This document shows, piece after piece, positions 9,054-17,532 of a stretch of 64,000 nt of DNA. The notes below the pieces were generated by a model. That model saw only the letters and a program-made list of their open reading frames with translations. It was not told the origin of the DNA and made no database searches. The stretch lies in assembly GCA_020634135.1 (NCBI GenBank), contig JACKCG010000010.1, positions 1-64,000 on the forward strand. The letters are read 5' to 3'. This DNA is from Anaerolineaceae bacterium (GTDB lineage Bacteria; Chloroflexota; Anaerolineae; Aggregatilineales; Phototrophicaceae). A program made the translations under genes and the position numbers. Each line of letters starts with the position of its first letter. Position 1 is the stretch's first letter.

Positions 9054-10238
9054 CTACGGCCCCGGTGTAGTCTGCGGCCCGGCAGTCTGCGTCAGATAGA
9101 CCGCGCGCTGGGTTTCCCGTATCCGGGCGGTGACATCCAGCGTCGCCGCCGGGGTTGATGTGGCGCGTGGTCGGGTTTGCCCCGCCGTCGGCAGCACAAC
9201 CGGTGATCCGTCACTGGTCGGCACTTGCGGCAGCGGCAGCGGCGTCCAGGTCGCCGTCGGTGTCAGCGTGGGTGTCAGCGTCCAGGTCGGCGAAGGCGTC
9301 CAGGTCGCCGTAGTCGTGGCCGTCGCGGGGAAGCGCGGCGTCCAGGTGGCCGTTACGGTTGGCGTCGGTGTGACGCTGGCCGTCAGCGTGGCCGTCGCCT
9401 GGGGTGTGAAGGTCGCCGTATCCGGGATGACCGGCGTCAGGGTAGGCGTAGGAGTCGGGTCGGGCAGTGTCGCCTGGCCGAAGCTCGGCGGCAGCGGCGA
9501 GAGCGGCACTTGCAGCCGGTTCTGGTCGTCAAATACCGGGGTCATGAGCGCCAGCACGTCCTGGAACAGCATCTCGACTTCTACCGGGCGTGCCAGGGGC
9601 GCTAACGTCACCCGCGCCCGTTCCATAAACGCGGTGACTTTCGCCTGGTCGCCCGGTTGGGCGGATTGCGCCGCGTTGACCGTCGCTGTGTAGAGATCCG
9701 TCAGCGCCGCCGGGGTCAGCCGCCCCTGCTGGCTGATGGTGGCGACCTCTTCCAGCCGCACCTGGGCGAAGTGCAGCCACAGTTCATTCAGGCTGCCGGC
9801 CAGCGTCGTAAGCACCAGGATAATCTCTTCCCAGAAGCGTTTAACCGTATACAGGGTGTCACCGGGGACAGTATTGGCCGAAGCGCCAACTAACCCGGCG
9901 CTCCCCCCAAAGACCACCATAAAGGTGATAATCGCAATCGCGGCGGCTCGGCCTATCGCCATCTGCAAGCCGGGCAGCAGAATCACGCTGCGGCGGCGGC
10001 TGGGTTGGGCGGTCATCTGCGCCCGCAGTCGGGCTTCCAGCGTGTCTACCTGTTCGGCGGCCATCTCCGGGCTGCGCAGCCGGGCGGAGAGTATCCCCGC
10101 CAGCAGCAGCGGCTTCAGTTCAGCGGCGGCGGCTGGAAAACGTTCCAGGCAGCCGGAAACCGTCTCCTGTCCGCTTAATACGGCGTCCAGGCATTCGGCC
10201 AGGATAGCTTCCAGTTGGGCTTTAGCAGATGTGTTCAC
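9054..10238 (-). CDS. DUF5667-like membrane protein, probable anti-sigma partner
   Basis: 394 residues starting at a GTG that overlaps the sigma factor stop (GTGA). The N-terminal 90 residues form a cytoplasmic helical part (AILAECLDAVLSG..CLERFP). A membrane segment follows (about 96-120), then GDTLYTVKRFWEE, which I associate with the DUF5667 family. After about residue 250 the chain becomes extracytoplasmic Thr/Pro-rich sequence with many TPTPT and TATWTP repeats. Translational coupling to an ECF sigma factor and the membrane layout suggest an anti-sigma or stress-sensing role, but no zinc-binding anti-sigma motif is visible. The Thr/Pro tail may be glycosylated or span the wall. Confidence 0.75.
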   Translation of the reverse strand: MNTSAKAQLEAILAECLDAVLSGQETVSGCLERFPAAAAELKPLLLAGILSARLRSPEMAAEQVDTLEARLRAQMTAQPSRRRSVILLPGLQMAIGRAAAIAIITFMVVFGGSAGLVGASANTVPGDTLYTVKRFWEEIILVLTTLAGSLNELWLHFAQVRLEEVATISQQGRLTPAALTDLYTATVNAAQSAQPGDQAKVTAFMERARVTLAPLARPVEVEMLFQDVLALMTPVFDDQNRLQVPLSPLPPSFGQATLPDPTPTPTLTPVIPDTATFTPQATATLTASVTPTPTVTATWTPRFPATATTTATWTPSPTWTLTPTLTPTATWTPLPLPQVPTSDGSPVVLPTAGQTRPRATSTPAATLDVTARIRETQRAVYLTQTAGPQTTPGP

Positions 10239-10813
10239 GATAGACCCGATAAAATAGACTCACTGTCAAACCCGGATTGCGCCAGGCGGCGGGCGAGAGA
10301 TCGCAGCGCCCGGTGTTGCAGCGCCTTAATCGCATTGGCGTTCTTGCCCATCATCGCCGCCGTATCCTCCAGGTTGTACCCCTCAATAAAGCGCAATATG
10401 ATGACGTGCTGCTGGTCGTCCGTCAATTGGGCAATCGTCTCGCGCAGTACGGCGGCAGCCTGTCGTCGTAATAACCGCTCATCCATGTCCTGCGCCACCG
10501 GGATCGGTTCGGCTTCGACATCGCTCTCCACCGGACGACGCCCCACACGCCGGTAATGATCCACCACACGGGCATGAGCGATCCGGTACAGCCAGGCGAT
10601 GAACGGCTTACCCTGGTCGGTGTAGCTGTGCAGCGCCTGGAGCGCGCGGGTGAATACCGCGCTCGTGATATCCTCAGCAAGTTGTACATCGTTCACCCGG
10701 TGATAGATGTACCGGAAGATGGGCTGTACGTTCTCCCGGTAAAGCTGGGCAAACGAGTCCGCATCCCCTTGCTGGGCGCGTTGAAGCAGACGCTTTTCTT
10801 CAACGCGATCCAC
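10235..10813 (-). CDS. ECF-type RNA polymerase sigma factor
   Basis: 192-residue sigma-70 family regulator. Region 2 (about 10-90) includes DSFAQLYRENVQPIFRYIYH, AEDITSAVFTRAL and FIAWLYRIAHARVVDHYR. Region 4 (about 125-180) reads LTDDQQHVIILRFIEGYN then EDTAAMMGKNANAIKALQHRAL, a typical helix-turn-helix for -35 recognition. The factor directs RNA polymerase to a regulon that cannot be deduced here. Its stop overlaps the GTG start of the downstream membrane protein, indicating coupled translation. It is divergent from the epimerase gene. Confidence 0.92.
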   Translation of the reverse strand: MDRVEEKRLLQRAQQGDADSFAQLYRENVQPIFRYIYHRVNDVQLAEDITSAVFTRALQALHSYTDQGKPFIAWLYRIAHARVVDHYRRVGRRPVESDVEAEPIPVAQDMDERLLRRQAAAVLRETIAQLTDDQQHVIILRFIEGYNLEDTAAMMGKNANAIKALQHRALRSLARRLAQSGFDSESILSGLS

Positions 10814-11070
10814 AGGTCACTCTCCAATGATTCTTTTGCCAGCGTGTCGCGTCATTCATCATATCTACCGTTAAACAAGCCAAAGAGTTATGGGAGGTTC
10901 CAAAATCCCACCCGTACCAATCATATCCTAATTTGAATCGAGACGCTTTTCCTTTAAAGTCGGGTTTGCGACCTGTAACATCCGGCTGTGTTAGGTTTTC
11001 TCAACTTGCAGACACTACCATGATACGGTATATACCGTGCAGACTAGCCAGCTTAGGGAGATATGCATTC
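10814..11070. other. Divergent promoter region with perfect palindrome
   Basis: A 257-bp gap between the sigma factor operon and the epimerase gene. It holds the 14-bp perfect palindrome ACGGTATATACCGT at 11025-11038, 33 bp before the epimerase start, a reasonable site for a dimeric regulator. Confidence 0.45.
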
Positions 11071-11637
11071 ATGTCTGATGATCCAACAAAACTGCTCACC
11101 CCAATCGAGCGCTCAGAACGGATTGAAGGGGTGTTCACGGTGCCGATCAAGGCCTATGGAGATGAGCGCGGGCGCTTTATGGAAACCTTTCGCCGTTCCT
11201 GGTTCCCCTGGATCAACTGGGACAAAATGCAGGGGAATCGTTCGGATAGCCAGGCCGGGGTGCTGCGGGGACTGCACTATCACTTCTGGCAGATTGACTA
11301 TTGGTACGTCCCCAAAGGCACGATTCGCGCCGGGATGGTGGATTTACGCCCCAACTCGTCCACCTATATGGCAACCCAAACCATCGAAATCGGGGAGACG
11401 AATAACATGGGTGTCTTCATCCCAATCGGCGTCGCGCATGGTTTTGTCGCGCTGACCGATGCCACCCTGATGTACTTCGTCAACAACTACTATGACGGCG
11501 GCAAGGATGAACGCGGCGTAGCCTGGAACGACCCCGACATCAACCTGGATTGGGGGATTCAAACGCCGCTGCTTTCCCCGCGTGACCAGCAGAACCGTTT
11601 CCTGAAGGACATCCCGGCGGACGAACTGCCGCGCTAA
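11071..11637 (+). CDS. dTDP-4-dehydrorhamnose 3,5-epimerase family (RmlC-like)
   Basis: Cupin-fold sugar epimerase of 188 residues. The signature VLRGLHYHFWQ supplies the catalytic His of RmlC-type enzymes, and PIGVAHGFVAL plus MYFVNNYYDG...GVAWNDP match the rest of the family pattern. It would epimerise a 4-keto nucleotide sugar for surface glycans. The start is the ATG at 11071, with AGGGAG about ten bases upstream; an in-frame GTG- or ATG-type extension further upstream is unlikely coding. rmlA, B and D are not in this window, so the exact sugar is open. Confidence 0.88.
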   Translation: MSDDPTKLLTPIERSERIEGVFTVPIKAYGDERGRFMETFRRSWFPWINWDKMQGNRSDSQAGVLRGLHYHFWQIDYWYVPKGTIRAGMVDLRPNSSTYMATQTIEIGETNNMGVFIPIGVAHGFVALTDATLMYFVNNYYDGGKDERGVAWNDPDINLDWGIQTPLLSPRDQQNRFLKDIPADELPR

Positions 11638-11790
11638 CCCGGACGATCACGCAGGGACGGTTCTACCGCGCCAGCATAATGACCACCCTGCGTAAATTGT
11701 AGCACGCCCGGCGTGTTCTGTCTCAGTCGCCGCAAACGGGGCAGGCCAACGTGTCTGCTCAAAGATACAAGGGACGTCCTTCCTGGCGTC

Positions 11791-11930
11791 CGCCGGACAG
11801 GGCAGGCCCTGTCCCTACTCTGTTGATACCGTGACGTGCAGGGACACTGCCTGCTTGCTCCGCCGGACAGGGCAGGCCCTGTCCCTACCCTGTTGATACT
11901 GTGACGTGCAGGGACACTGCCAGCAGCCAG
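11791..11930. repeat. 70-bp tandem repeat carrying a palindrome
   Basis: Two consecutive units start CGCCGGACAGGGCAGG at 11791 and 11861. Each includes the palindrome GGACAGGGC..GCCCTGTCC, then GTTGATAC-GTGACGTGCAGGGACACTGCC. The units differ at only a few positions. A related palindrome occurs near 5934 and 57969. Confidence 0.8.
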
Positions 11931-12113
11931 CAGCCAGCAGCCAGCGGCCAATGGCCCTTTGCAGCACCCTCGCGCATTTTGCAGCACAGCAGCGTCACCC
12001 CTCACGGGAGGATTGCGGCAATCGCGGCACTCGCAGCACATCCCAGACGTGCTGCAATACCCATCAGCCCGCCCGCCATGAGGGTTGGCTGCCGTGTTCC
12101 ACCTCCATGAATC

Positions 12114-12138
12114 AAAAAGGAGCGCCAGTGTGCGCTCC
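12114..12138 (-). terminator. Rho-independent terminator of the kinase gene
   Basis: On the minus strand a 7-bp stem GGAGCGC/GCGCTCC with a 6-base loop is followed by TTTTT. It lies about 20 bp past the kinase stop codon. Confidence 0.8.
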
Positions 12139-12158
12139 GTTTCACTTTTACCTGTGTC

Positions 12159-13880
12159 TTACCCCGCCGTCGGCGCTTTCGTCCGCAGTGAATCCAGGAT
12201 CATCTGGAAGGTCGGCACTAACGTATCGCCCAGGCTGTCGGCAGAATACACCTGCATCACGACCAGGTACGGGGCGCGTGCCATGTAGAACACGTCCATC
12301 TGCCCCTGCGGGAAGGCTGGCACGCTCTCCCCATCCAGCCGGAAACTACGGCGCAGCGTGCCATCCGGGGCGGTCAGTTCATCTATCAGCCTGATATGCG
12401 GGTCATCATCCAGGTACTTCGCATTGAACTGGTTGATGGCGTTGTGGAAGCTGTCAATACTGTGGACATCCGTTTCCAGCAGTGCCAGCGTCAGGAAAGC
12501 ATCGCCCGACTGCGGCTGCCAGATGAACAGATGCCAGGGGTCTTCCGATTGGTCGAAGAACGACCAGTTGGCCGGGACTGAAAGCGAAAATTCCTCGTCA
12601 TTGACAACGGTTGAATTGCTGAAGGGCGTCGGCGTCCCCAGGATCATCGCCATTTCCGTGACCGGGATTTCCTGGGGCGTCATGCCCGGCACAACCACCA
12701 GCGCGACCACCGCGATGATCGCCGCGACCACCACCAGCCCGATAATCGCCACCAGCGGCGAACGGCGGGGCTGTACCTGGGTCGTGGGCGGCATCGTATA
12801 CCCGGCTCCCGTTGGCGGCGGAGTCTGGTAGCCCGGCACATAGGTTTGCCCGCCCTGCTGTGTCCCGTATCCGGTTGGGGGCGGTGTGCCATACCCTCCG
12901 GTGGGCGGCGGCGTCATATAGCCGGGAGTTGGCGGCGGTGTGCCGTACCCTCCGGTAGGTGGCGGAGTCATGCGGGGCTGTGAACCCGGCGCGATAGTCG
13001 GCATGTCATCCGCCAGCGGCGTATCCACCACAATGTTCTGGCCGGTCTGCAACCCTTTGCTGAAGGCCTTCGCCATCTCTCCGGCAGAGGGATAACGGGC
13101 ATTCGGGTCTTTAGCGGTTGAACGCTGGATGACTTCCTCAACCCCCGCCGGGACACCCTCACGGAACATGCTGGCGGGTGGCACTGGCTCGTTGATGTGT
13201 TTGAGTAGCAGCCCCATCGGGGTCTCGGCCTGGTAAGGCTCGCGTCCGGTGACGAGTTCAAACAGCACGATGCCCAGCGAATAAATATCGGAACGGGCGT
13301 CTAACGAAATCCCGTTGGCCTGCTCAGGACTCATATAAGCTGGCGTGCCGATAATCGCGCTCCCGGTCAGGTTACTGCCCAACACGCGGGCGATACCGAA
13401 ATCGGAGAGATAAGCGTTACCATTTTCATCCAGCATAATGTTGCCGGGTTTCAGGTCGCGGTGGATAATCCCCTGCTTATGCGCATGGTCGAGCGCGTCC
13501 GCCACCTGCCGGAACGGTTTTTCCAGGACTTGCAGGTCAGCGACGCGCCGCCGCACCATCTGGGCCATGCTCCCGCCGGAAAGATAGCGCATGGCGATAT
13601 ACGGTACGTCATCCGCCTTGCCATACTCATAAATAGGCAGGATATGGGGATGCTCCAGGTGGGCGATGACATCCACTTCCCGTTCAAACCGCTCGTAAAA
13701 GCCGGGGTCATGCAAAAAGTGACGAGGCAGCACCTTCACCGCGACAATCCGGTTCATGGAAATCTGGCGGGCCTTGTAGACCGTCGCCATTCCGCCCCGC
13801 CCAATCTCTTCCAGAATCTCGAATTTACCGAGTGTCTTACCAATCAATTCGTCCTGCGGTGGATTTGTCTGGTCGCTCAT
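12159..13880 (-). CDS. Membrane-anchored Ser/Thr protein kinase (PknB-like)
   Basis: 573-residue Hanks-type kinase. Gly-rich loop IGRGGMATVY (about 26-35), ATP Lys49 in VAVKVL, catalytic HRDLKPGN (Asp142), and DFG at 160-162 are all present, followed by GTPAYMSPEQ, so it should be active. A Gly/Pro-rich linker with repeated GGYGTPPPT blocks (about 305-370) leads to a membrane helix (about 380-405). The outer domain reads FSLSVPANWSFF..FIWQPQSG, resembling the secreted protein at 62268. ATG at 13880 was preferred over 13916. It would phosphorylate cytoplasmic targets in response to an outside signal; the ligand is unknown. Confidence 0.93.
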   Translation of the reverse strand: MSDQTNPPQDELIGKTLGKFEILEEIGRGGMATVYKARQISMNRIVAVKVLPRHFLHDPGFYERFEREVDVIAHLEHPHILPIYEYGKADDVPYIAMRYLSGGSMAQMVRRRVADLQVLEKPFRQVADALDHAHKQGIIHRDLKPGNIMLDENGNAYLSDFGIARVLGSNLTGSAIIGTPAYMSPEQANGISLDARSDIYSLGIVLFELVTGREPYQAETPMGLLLKHINEPVPPASMFREGVPAGVEEVIQRSTAKDPNARYPSAGEMAKAFSKGLQTGQNIVVDTPLADDMPTIAPGSQPRMTPPPTGGYGTPPPTPGYMTPPPTGGYGTPPPTGYGTQQGGQTYVPGYQTPPPTGAGYTMPPTTQVQPRRSPLVAIIGLVVVAAIIAVVALVVVPGMTPQEIPVTEMAMILGTPTPFSNSTVVNDEEFSLSVPANWSFFDQSEDPWHLFIWQPQSGDAFLTLALLETDVHSIDSFHNAINQFNAKYLDDDPHIRLIDELTAPDGTLRRSFRLDGESVPAFPQGQMDVFYMARAPYLVVMQVYSADSLGDTLVPTFQMILDSLRTKAPTAG

Positions 13881-14050
13881 AAGGGATTTCCACTTAGTGT
13901 GCCGATACATCTCCACTATACGTCAGCGTGCCACCCGCCGCAAGTCAAACGAGGGGCTGCTGCCGGGCGATTTGCCACTGATTTTTGACTCAAAACGGAT
14001 ATGCATTTTCGTTTGACCTGTACGACGCAAACGCGCTACAATACGTGTGC

Positions 14051-14056
14051 TATAAT
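14051..14056 (+). promoter_or_regulatory. Possible -10 element for the coaE-like gene
   Basis: TATAAT preceded by TGTGC lies 55 bp before the preferred GTG start. No good -35 match stands 16-18 bp upstream. Confidence 0.4.
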
Positions 14057-14110
14057 GAACCCATCAATTGAACTCATTTGACCAGCCTTGATTCAGAACG
14101 GAGGGAAACC

Positions 14111-15310
14111 GTGAGTCGTTGGAAAGACAAATATGTGATCGGCCTCACGGGGAACATTGCCGTTGGCAAAAGCGTAGTACGGCAGATGCTCCAGCACCTG
14201 GGCGCGTATACCATTGACGCTGATGGTCTCACACATCGGGCGATGTCGCCAGGCGCACCGGCTTACCAGCCTATCGTAGATACATTTGGTCAGTTTATCC
14301 TGGATGGCGAGAAAAAGATTAACCGGGCTATGCTGGGCAATATCGTGTTTTCACAGCCGGCGGCCCTCACGAAGCTTGAGTCGATTGTCCACCCGATTGT
14401 CGGCCAGGCGATTTCCGCCCTGGTCAGCCGGGCGACACAGCAGGTCGTCGTCATTGAAGCGATTAAACTCCTTGAAGGGCAGTTCGCCGATGCCGTAGAT
14501 GCCATCTGGGTGGTGAATGCCACGCCGGATACCCAGGTCAAACGCCTGGTGGAAAAACGCAAGCTCTCCGAAGCCGATGCCCGGCTGCGGGTCAACGCAC
14601 AGAATGCCCAGACCGATAAACTCGCAAAAGCCACCGTCGTCATTGATAATGACGGCAATGTGGAAGAAACCTGGAAACAGGTGCAGGCGGCCTGGACAAA
14701 AGCCATGAAGTCAATGCAGGCTGGCGCGGCGCCCAGCGCCCCAGCGGCGCCCTCCGCCCCGGCAAAGCCCGCCCCCACAGCGCCGGCGGCTCAGGCTGGC
14801 CCTTCCGCCGTCGGTGAAGTTACGGTGCGCCGGGGAATGCCCAACAATGCCGAGGCGATTGCCGCCTTCGTGAACCGCGCAACGGGCAAAACCATCAATC
14901 GCATGGACATCATGATGGCGTTTGGTAACAAGAGCTATCTGATCGCGCAGGATCAGCAGGACACTATTCACGCGCTGGTCGGCTGGCAGGTCGAAAACCT
15001 CATCACGCGGGTAGACGAGTTTTATATTGGGGATCGTGTCCAGCCCGAAGCCGTAGTCAGCAGCCTGGTGGAAGCCATCGAACTCGCCTCAAAAGACCTG
15101 CAAAGCGAAGTCGGCTTTATCTTCCTGCCGCTAAACACGCCGCAGAGCACGATTGATACCTTTGTGAAGAGCGGGTATTCCCAGACGACGGTTGACCAGA
15201 TTAAAATCCCGGCCTGGCGTGAATCCGCGCAAGAGATTATGTCGCAGAAGCCGGAGAGTCAGATTTTAACCAAACGGCTGCGTGAAGATCGGGTGCTGAA
15301 GCCGATTTAA
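14111..15310 (+). CDS. coaE: Dephospho-CoA kinase fused to a GNAT-like domain
   Basis: 399 residues from a GTG preceded by CGGAGGG. Residues 1-195 are dephospho-CoA kinase: P-loop GLTGNIAVGKS (11-21), DADGLTHRA, and LEGQFADAVDAIWVV with the usual CoaE lid region KRLVEKRKLSEADARLR. It phosphorylates the ribose 3'-OH of dephospho-CoA in the last step of CoA synthesis. An Ala/Pro-rich linker (about 203-234) joins a second domain (about 235-399) beginning EVTVRRGMPNNAEAIAAFVNRATG with pattern of an acetyltransferase-like (GNAT) fold, though the acetyl-CoA loop is not clear. The fusion is about twice the usual CoaE length. Confidence 0.85.
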   Translation: MSRWKDKYVIGLTGNIAVGKSVVRQMLQHLGAYTIDADGLTHRAMSPGAPAYQPIVDTFGQFILDGEKKINRAMLGNIVFSQPAALTKLESIVHPIVGQAISALVSRATQQVVVIEAIKLLEGQFADAVDAIWVVNATPDTQVKRLVEKRKLSEADARLRVNAQNAQTDKLAKATVVIDNDGNVEETWKQVQAAWTKAMKSMQAGAAPSAPAAPSAPAKPAPTAPAAQAGPSAVGEVTVRRGMPNNAEAIAAFVNRATGKTINRMDIMMAFGNKSYLIAQDQQDTIHALVGWQVENLITRVDEFYIGDRVQPEAVVSSLVEAIELASKDLQSEVGFIFLPLNTPQSTIDTFVKSGYSQTTVDQIKIPAWRESAQEIMSQKPESQILTKRLREDRVLKPI

Positions 15311-15473
15311 GCGGCATCCCTCTGCGCATGTACGGCGGTTTCCGGGAATATGTTGCTGTGTGTCGGCTGGCTGATGGCAGACGCCATTTTGGGGAGAGCG
15401 CGAAAAGACATTCTGTGAATTCGCCCACACCCCTTTGTCTTGTTGTGTCGTAAGAGGTGAGTTGGAAAACGTA

Positions 15474-15731
15474 ATGAGTCAATTGGAAAACATCGCACTT
15501 GTTCGTTGGGCCATGCGCCACCCGCGCCTGGCGGCCTGGCTTGTTCTGAGCGCCGGGATGGTCATCCTGCTGGTGGTCGAAGCCTGGTCGGTGGGGCTTT
15601 CGCTGGGGAACTGGATCGCCCTGGTCACAGCGACGATTCTCGTGGCCGGAGCCTGTGTCTGGATTATCAGTTGGGAAGACCGTGACGAGGAAGAACCCAC
15701 CCCAACAGCAGCGCCGGAGCAGCCGGAATAA
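15474..15731 (+). CDS. Small two-helix membrane protein
   Basis: 85 residues starting MSQLENIALVRWAM. Two hydrophobic stretches (about 20-38 and 44-64) should cross the membrane. The tail is acidic and Pro/Thr-rich (SWEDRDEEEPTP). No family is recognised. It follows the coaE-like gene and precedes a terminator-like hairpin. Confidence 0.65.
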   Translation: MSQLENIALVRWAMRHPRLAAWLVLSAGMVILLVVEAWSVGLSLGNWIALVTATILVAGACVWIISWEDRDEEEPTPTAAPEQPE

Positions 15732-15770
15732 TCGCCCGTTTTTGTGCTACACATAAACGCAGTCTTACGA

Positions 15771-15802
15771 AATCCCAATTCATTCCGAGTCGGGATTTTT
15801 TG
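15771..15802 (+). terminator. Terminator-like hairpin
   Basis: AATCCC at 15771-15776 pairs with GGGATT at 15792-15797, followed by a T run. The stem is short and the loop is 15 bases, so this is moderate evidence. Confidence 0.5.
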
Positions 15803-15875
15803 TTGAATTATTAACGCCGAATGAAATCCTTAACACGAAAAAGAGAAATCTTATAGATACCTATATGTTCTTCAC

Positions 15876-15905
15876 TTGCTGTATAAACCTAACCTCTACT
15901 ATACT
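15876..15905 (+). promoter_or_regulatory. Sigma-70-like promoter of the subtilase gene
   Basis: TTGCTG (15876-15881) and TATACT (15900-15905) are 18 bp apart and lie about 60 bp before the subtilase ATG. Confidence 0.5.
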
Positions 15906-15964
15906 GGTTAGTGACAGCTTATGGCTGTATGAGGGTTAAGTCAGTTAGTGAGGAGACCAGGGGA

Positions 15965-17374
15965 ATGAAAAAATCGATATTTTTGCTTTTTGTTTTTGTC
16001 GCACTGATGGCCGTCTTATCGGTTTCAACTGTGGCGGCGCAGAGTAATCGCTTCCGTGGGGAAAAGTCATACATCGTTATCGCACAGAACGAATACAATC
16101 TTCCTCCCGCTCTGTTACAGCAGCTTCGCGCTCGTGGTGCCGAAATTGAACAACTGTATGCGAACATGGGTATGGTGAGCGTTTCGTCCTCCAACCCGGC
16201 TACTCTGGCAGGGCTGCCCGGTGTACGCTCGGTTGTGCCGAACATTCAGTTCCATGCCATTGAACCGACACGTATCCAGAATCTGCCTGGGGGATTTGTA
16301 GCTAGCCCGCCGAACACCACCGACGATGACGGCTACTTCAATATGCAATGGGGTCATGATGCCGTCAATGTACCAGAAGCCTGGGCGCAGTACGGTGCGA
16401 CTGGTGCTGGTGTGCGTGTTGCCGTTCTCGACTCCGGTATTGATGCCACCCACCCCGACCTGGCACCGAATGTCAACACTGCGCTGAGCAAGTCCTTCGT
16501 GCCGGGTGAAGACTGGCAGGTACAGCCTGGCTTCTACTTCAATCATGGTACGCATGTCGCCGGTATCATCGCCGCTGCGGACAATGGTTTTGGTATTATC
16601 GGCGTCGCGCCGAATGCCGAAATCATGGCCGTCAAGGTGCTGTCCGAATATACTGGCAGCGGTGATTTTGACTGGGTGATGAATGGTATCGTCTATGCGG
16701 CCAACAATGGCGCGGACATTATTAACATGAGCCTGGGCGCAACGCTGCCGCTGTTTGGCGATTGCGATATTTACCCGCCGGACGAATGTATCACCGCGAG
16801 AGAAGTGGCCGAACTGGTCATCGCGATGCATCGTGTGACACGTTATGCTTATCATCGTGGCGTGACCATTATCGCTTCGGCTGGTAATGATGCCATTGAC
16901 TTCGACCACCAGAACCCGATCCTGATTGATCTCCCGGCGATGCTGCCCTACGTCGTGGCTGTTTCTGCAACCGCGCCAGTAGGCTGGGCAGTTGACCCGA
17001 CGGTCAACCTGGATAATCTGTCTTCCTACAGCAACTACGGCAATGTCATCGTAGATTTTGCCGCGCCGGGTGGCGACTATATCTTACCTGGTGACGATGT
17101 GTGTGAAGTGGATGGCGTGGTGAATTACTGCTGGGTGTTCGATATGGTCTTCAGCGACATTCCTGGCGGTTATTCTTGGGCGGCTGGTACCAGTATGGCG
17201 GCCCCGTATGCTTCCGGCGTGGCCGCGTTGATTATCGGCGGACTGGGCGGCAGCGCCAGTCCCTGGCAGGTCATCAGCATTATGCGGGCGGCATCGAATG
17301 ATCTCGGTGCGCCGGGCAAGGACCCGCTATTCGGTTATGGCCGGGTGAACGTGGATTGGTCGCAGCGCGGCTAA
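15965..17374 (+). CDS. Secreted subtilisin-like serine protease (S8)
   Basis: 469 residues from the ATG at 15965 with GAGGAG and GGGG upstream. The signal peptide MKKSIFLLFVFVALMAVLSV ends near VAAQSN. A short inhibitor-I9-like propeptide (about 30-105) precedes the peptidase domain. The catalytic triad is present: Asp156 in VAVLDSGID, His194 in NHGTHVAG, Ser410 in GTSMAAPYASG. Asn of the oxyanion hole falls in ASAGND. The enzyme should be an active extracellular protease. Four Cys (in GDCDIYPPDECI and DVCEVDGVVNYC) may form disulphides. Confidence 0.95.
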   Translation: MKKSIFLLFVFVALMAVLSVSTVAAQSNRFRGEKSYIVIAQNEYNLPPALLQQLRARGAEIEQLYANMGMVSVSSSNPATLAGLPGVRSVVPNIQFHAIEPTRIQNLPGGFVASPPNTTDDDGYFNMQWGHDAVNVPEAWAQYGATGAGVRVAVLDSGIDATHPDLAPNVNTALSKSFVPGEDWQVQPGFYFNHGTHVAGIIAAADNGFGIIGVAPNAEIMAVKVLSEYTGSGDFDWVMNGIVYAANNGADIINMSLGATLPLFGDCDIYPPDECITAREVAELVIAMHRVTRYAYHRGVTIIASAGNDAIDFDHQNPILIDLPAMLPYVVAVSATAPVGWAVDPTVNLDNLSSYSNYGNVIVDFAAPGGDYILPGDDVCEVDGVVNYCWVFDMVFSDIPGGYSWAAGTSMAAPYASGVAALIIGGLGGSASPWQVISIMRAASNDLGAPGKDPLFGYGRVNVDWSQRG

Positions 17375-17411
17375 TCACCAGCTGTTTCGATATTTAGCAG
17401 AATGACAGCAG

Positions 17412-17439
17412 GGGCGGGAGCGTATCCCGCCCTTGTGAT
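17412..17439 (+). terminator. Weak terminator-like hairpin after the subtilase
   Basis: GGGCGGGA pairs with TCCCGCCC around a short GCGTA loop. The following TTGTGATT is only partly T-rich. Confidence 0.45.
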
Positions 17440-17532
17440 TCATGGGATTCTAAGCGTATCCGGTATCCCCAGGGGGACATTTACTGGTAAACTGCTGCGT
17501 GCCTGAACCATCATCATTAAGGACTGTCTACT

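Larger units (their letters stand above)
11638..12158. other. Repeat-bearing intergenic gap
   Basis: A 521-bp gap with no supported gene. It contains a 70-bp tandem duplication (11791-11930), a CAGCAGC-type run (about 11919-11947), and the terminator of the minus-strand kinase gene at 12114-12138. Confidence 0.6.
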
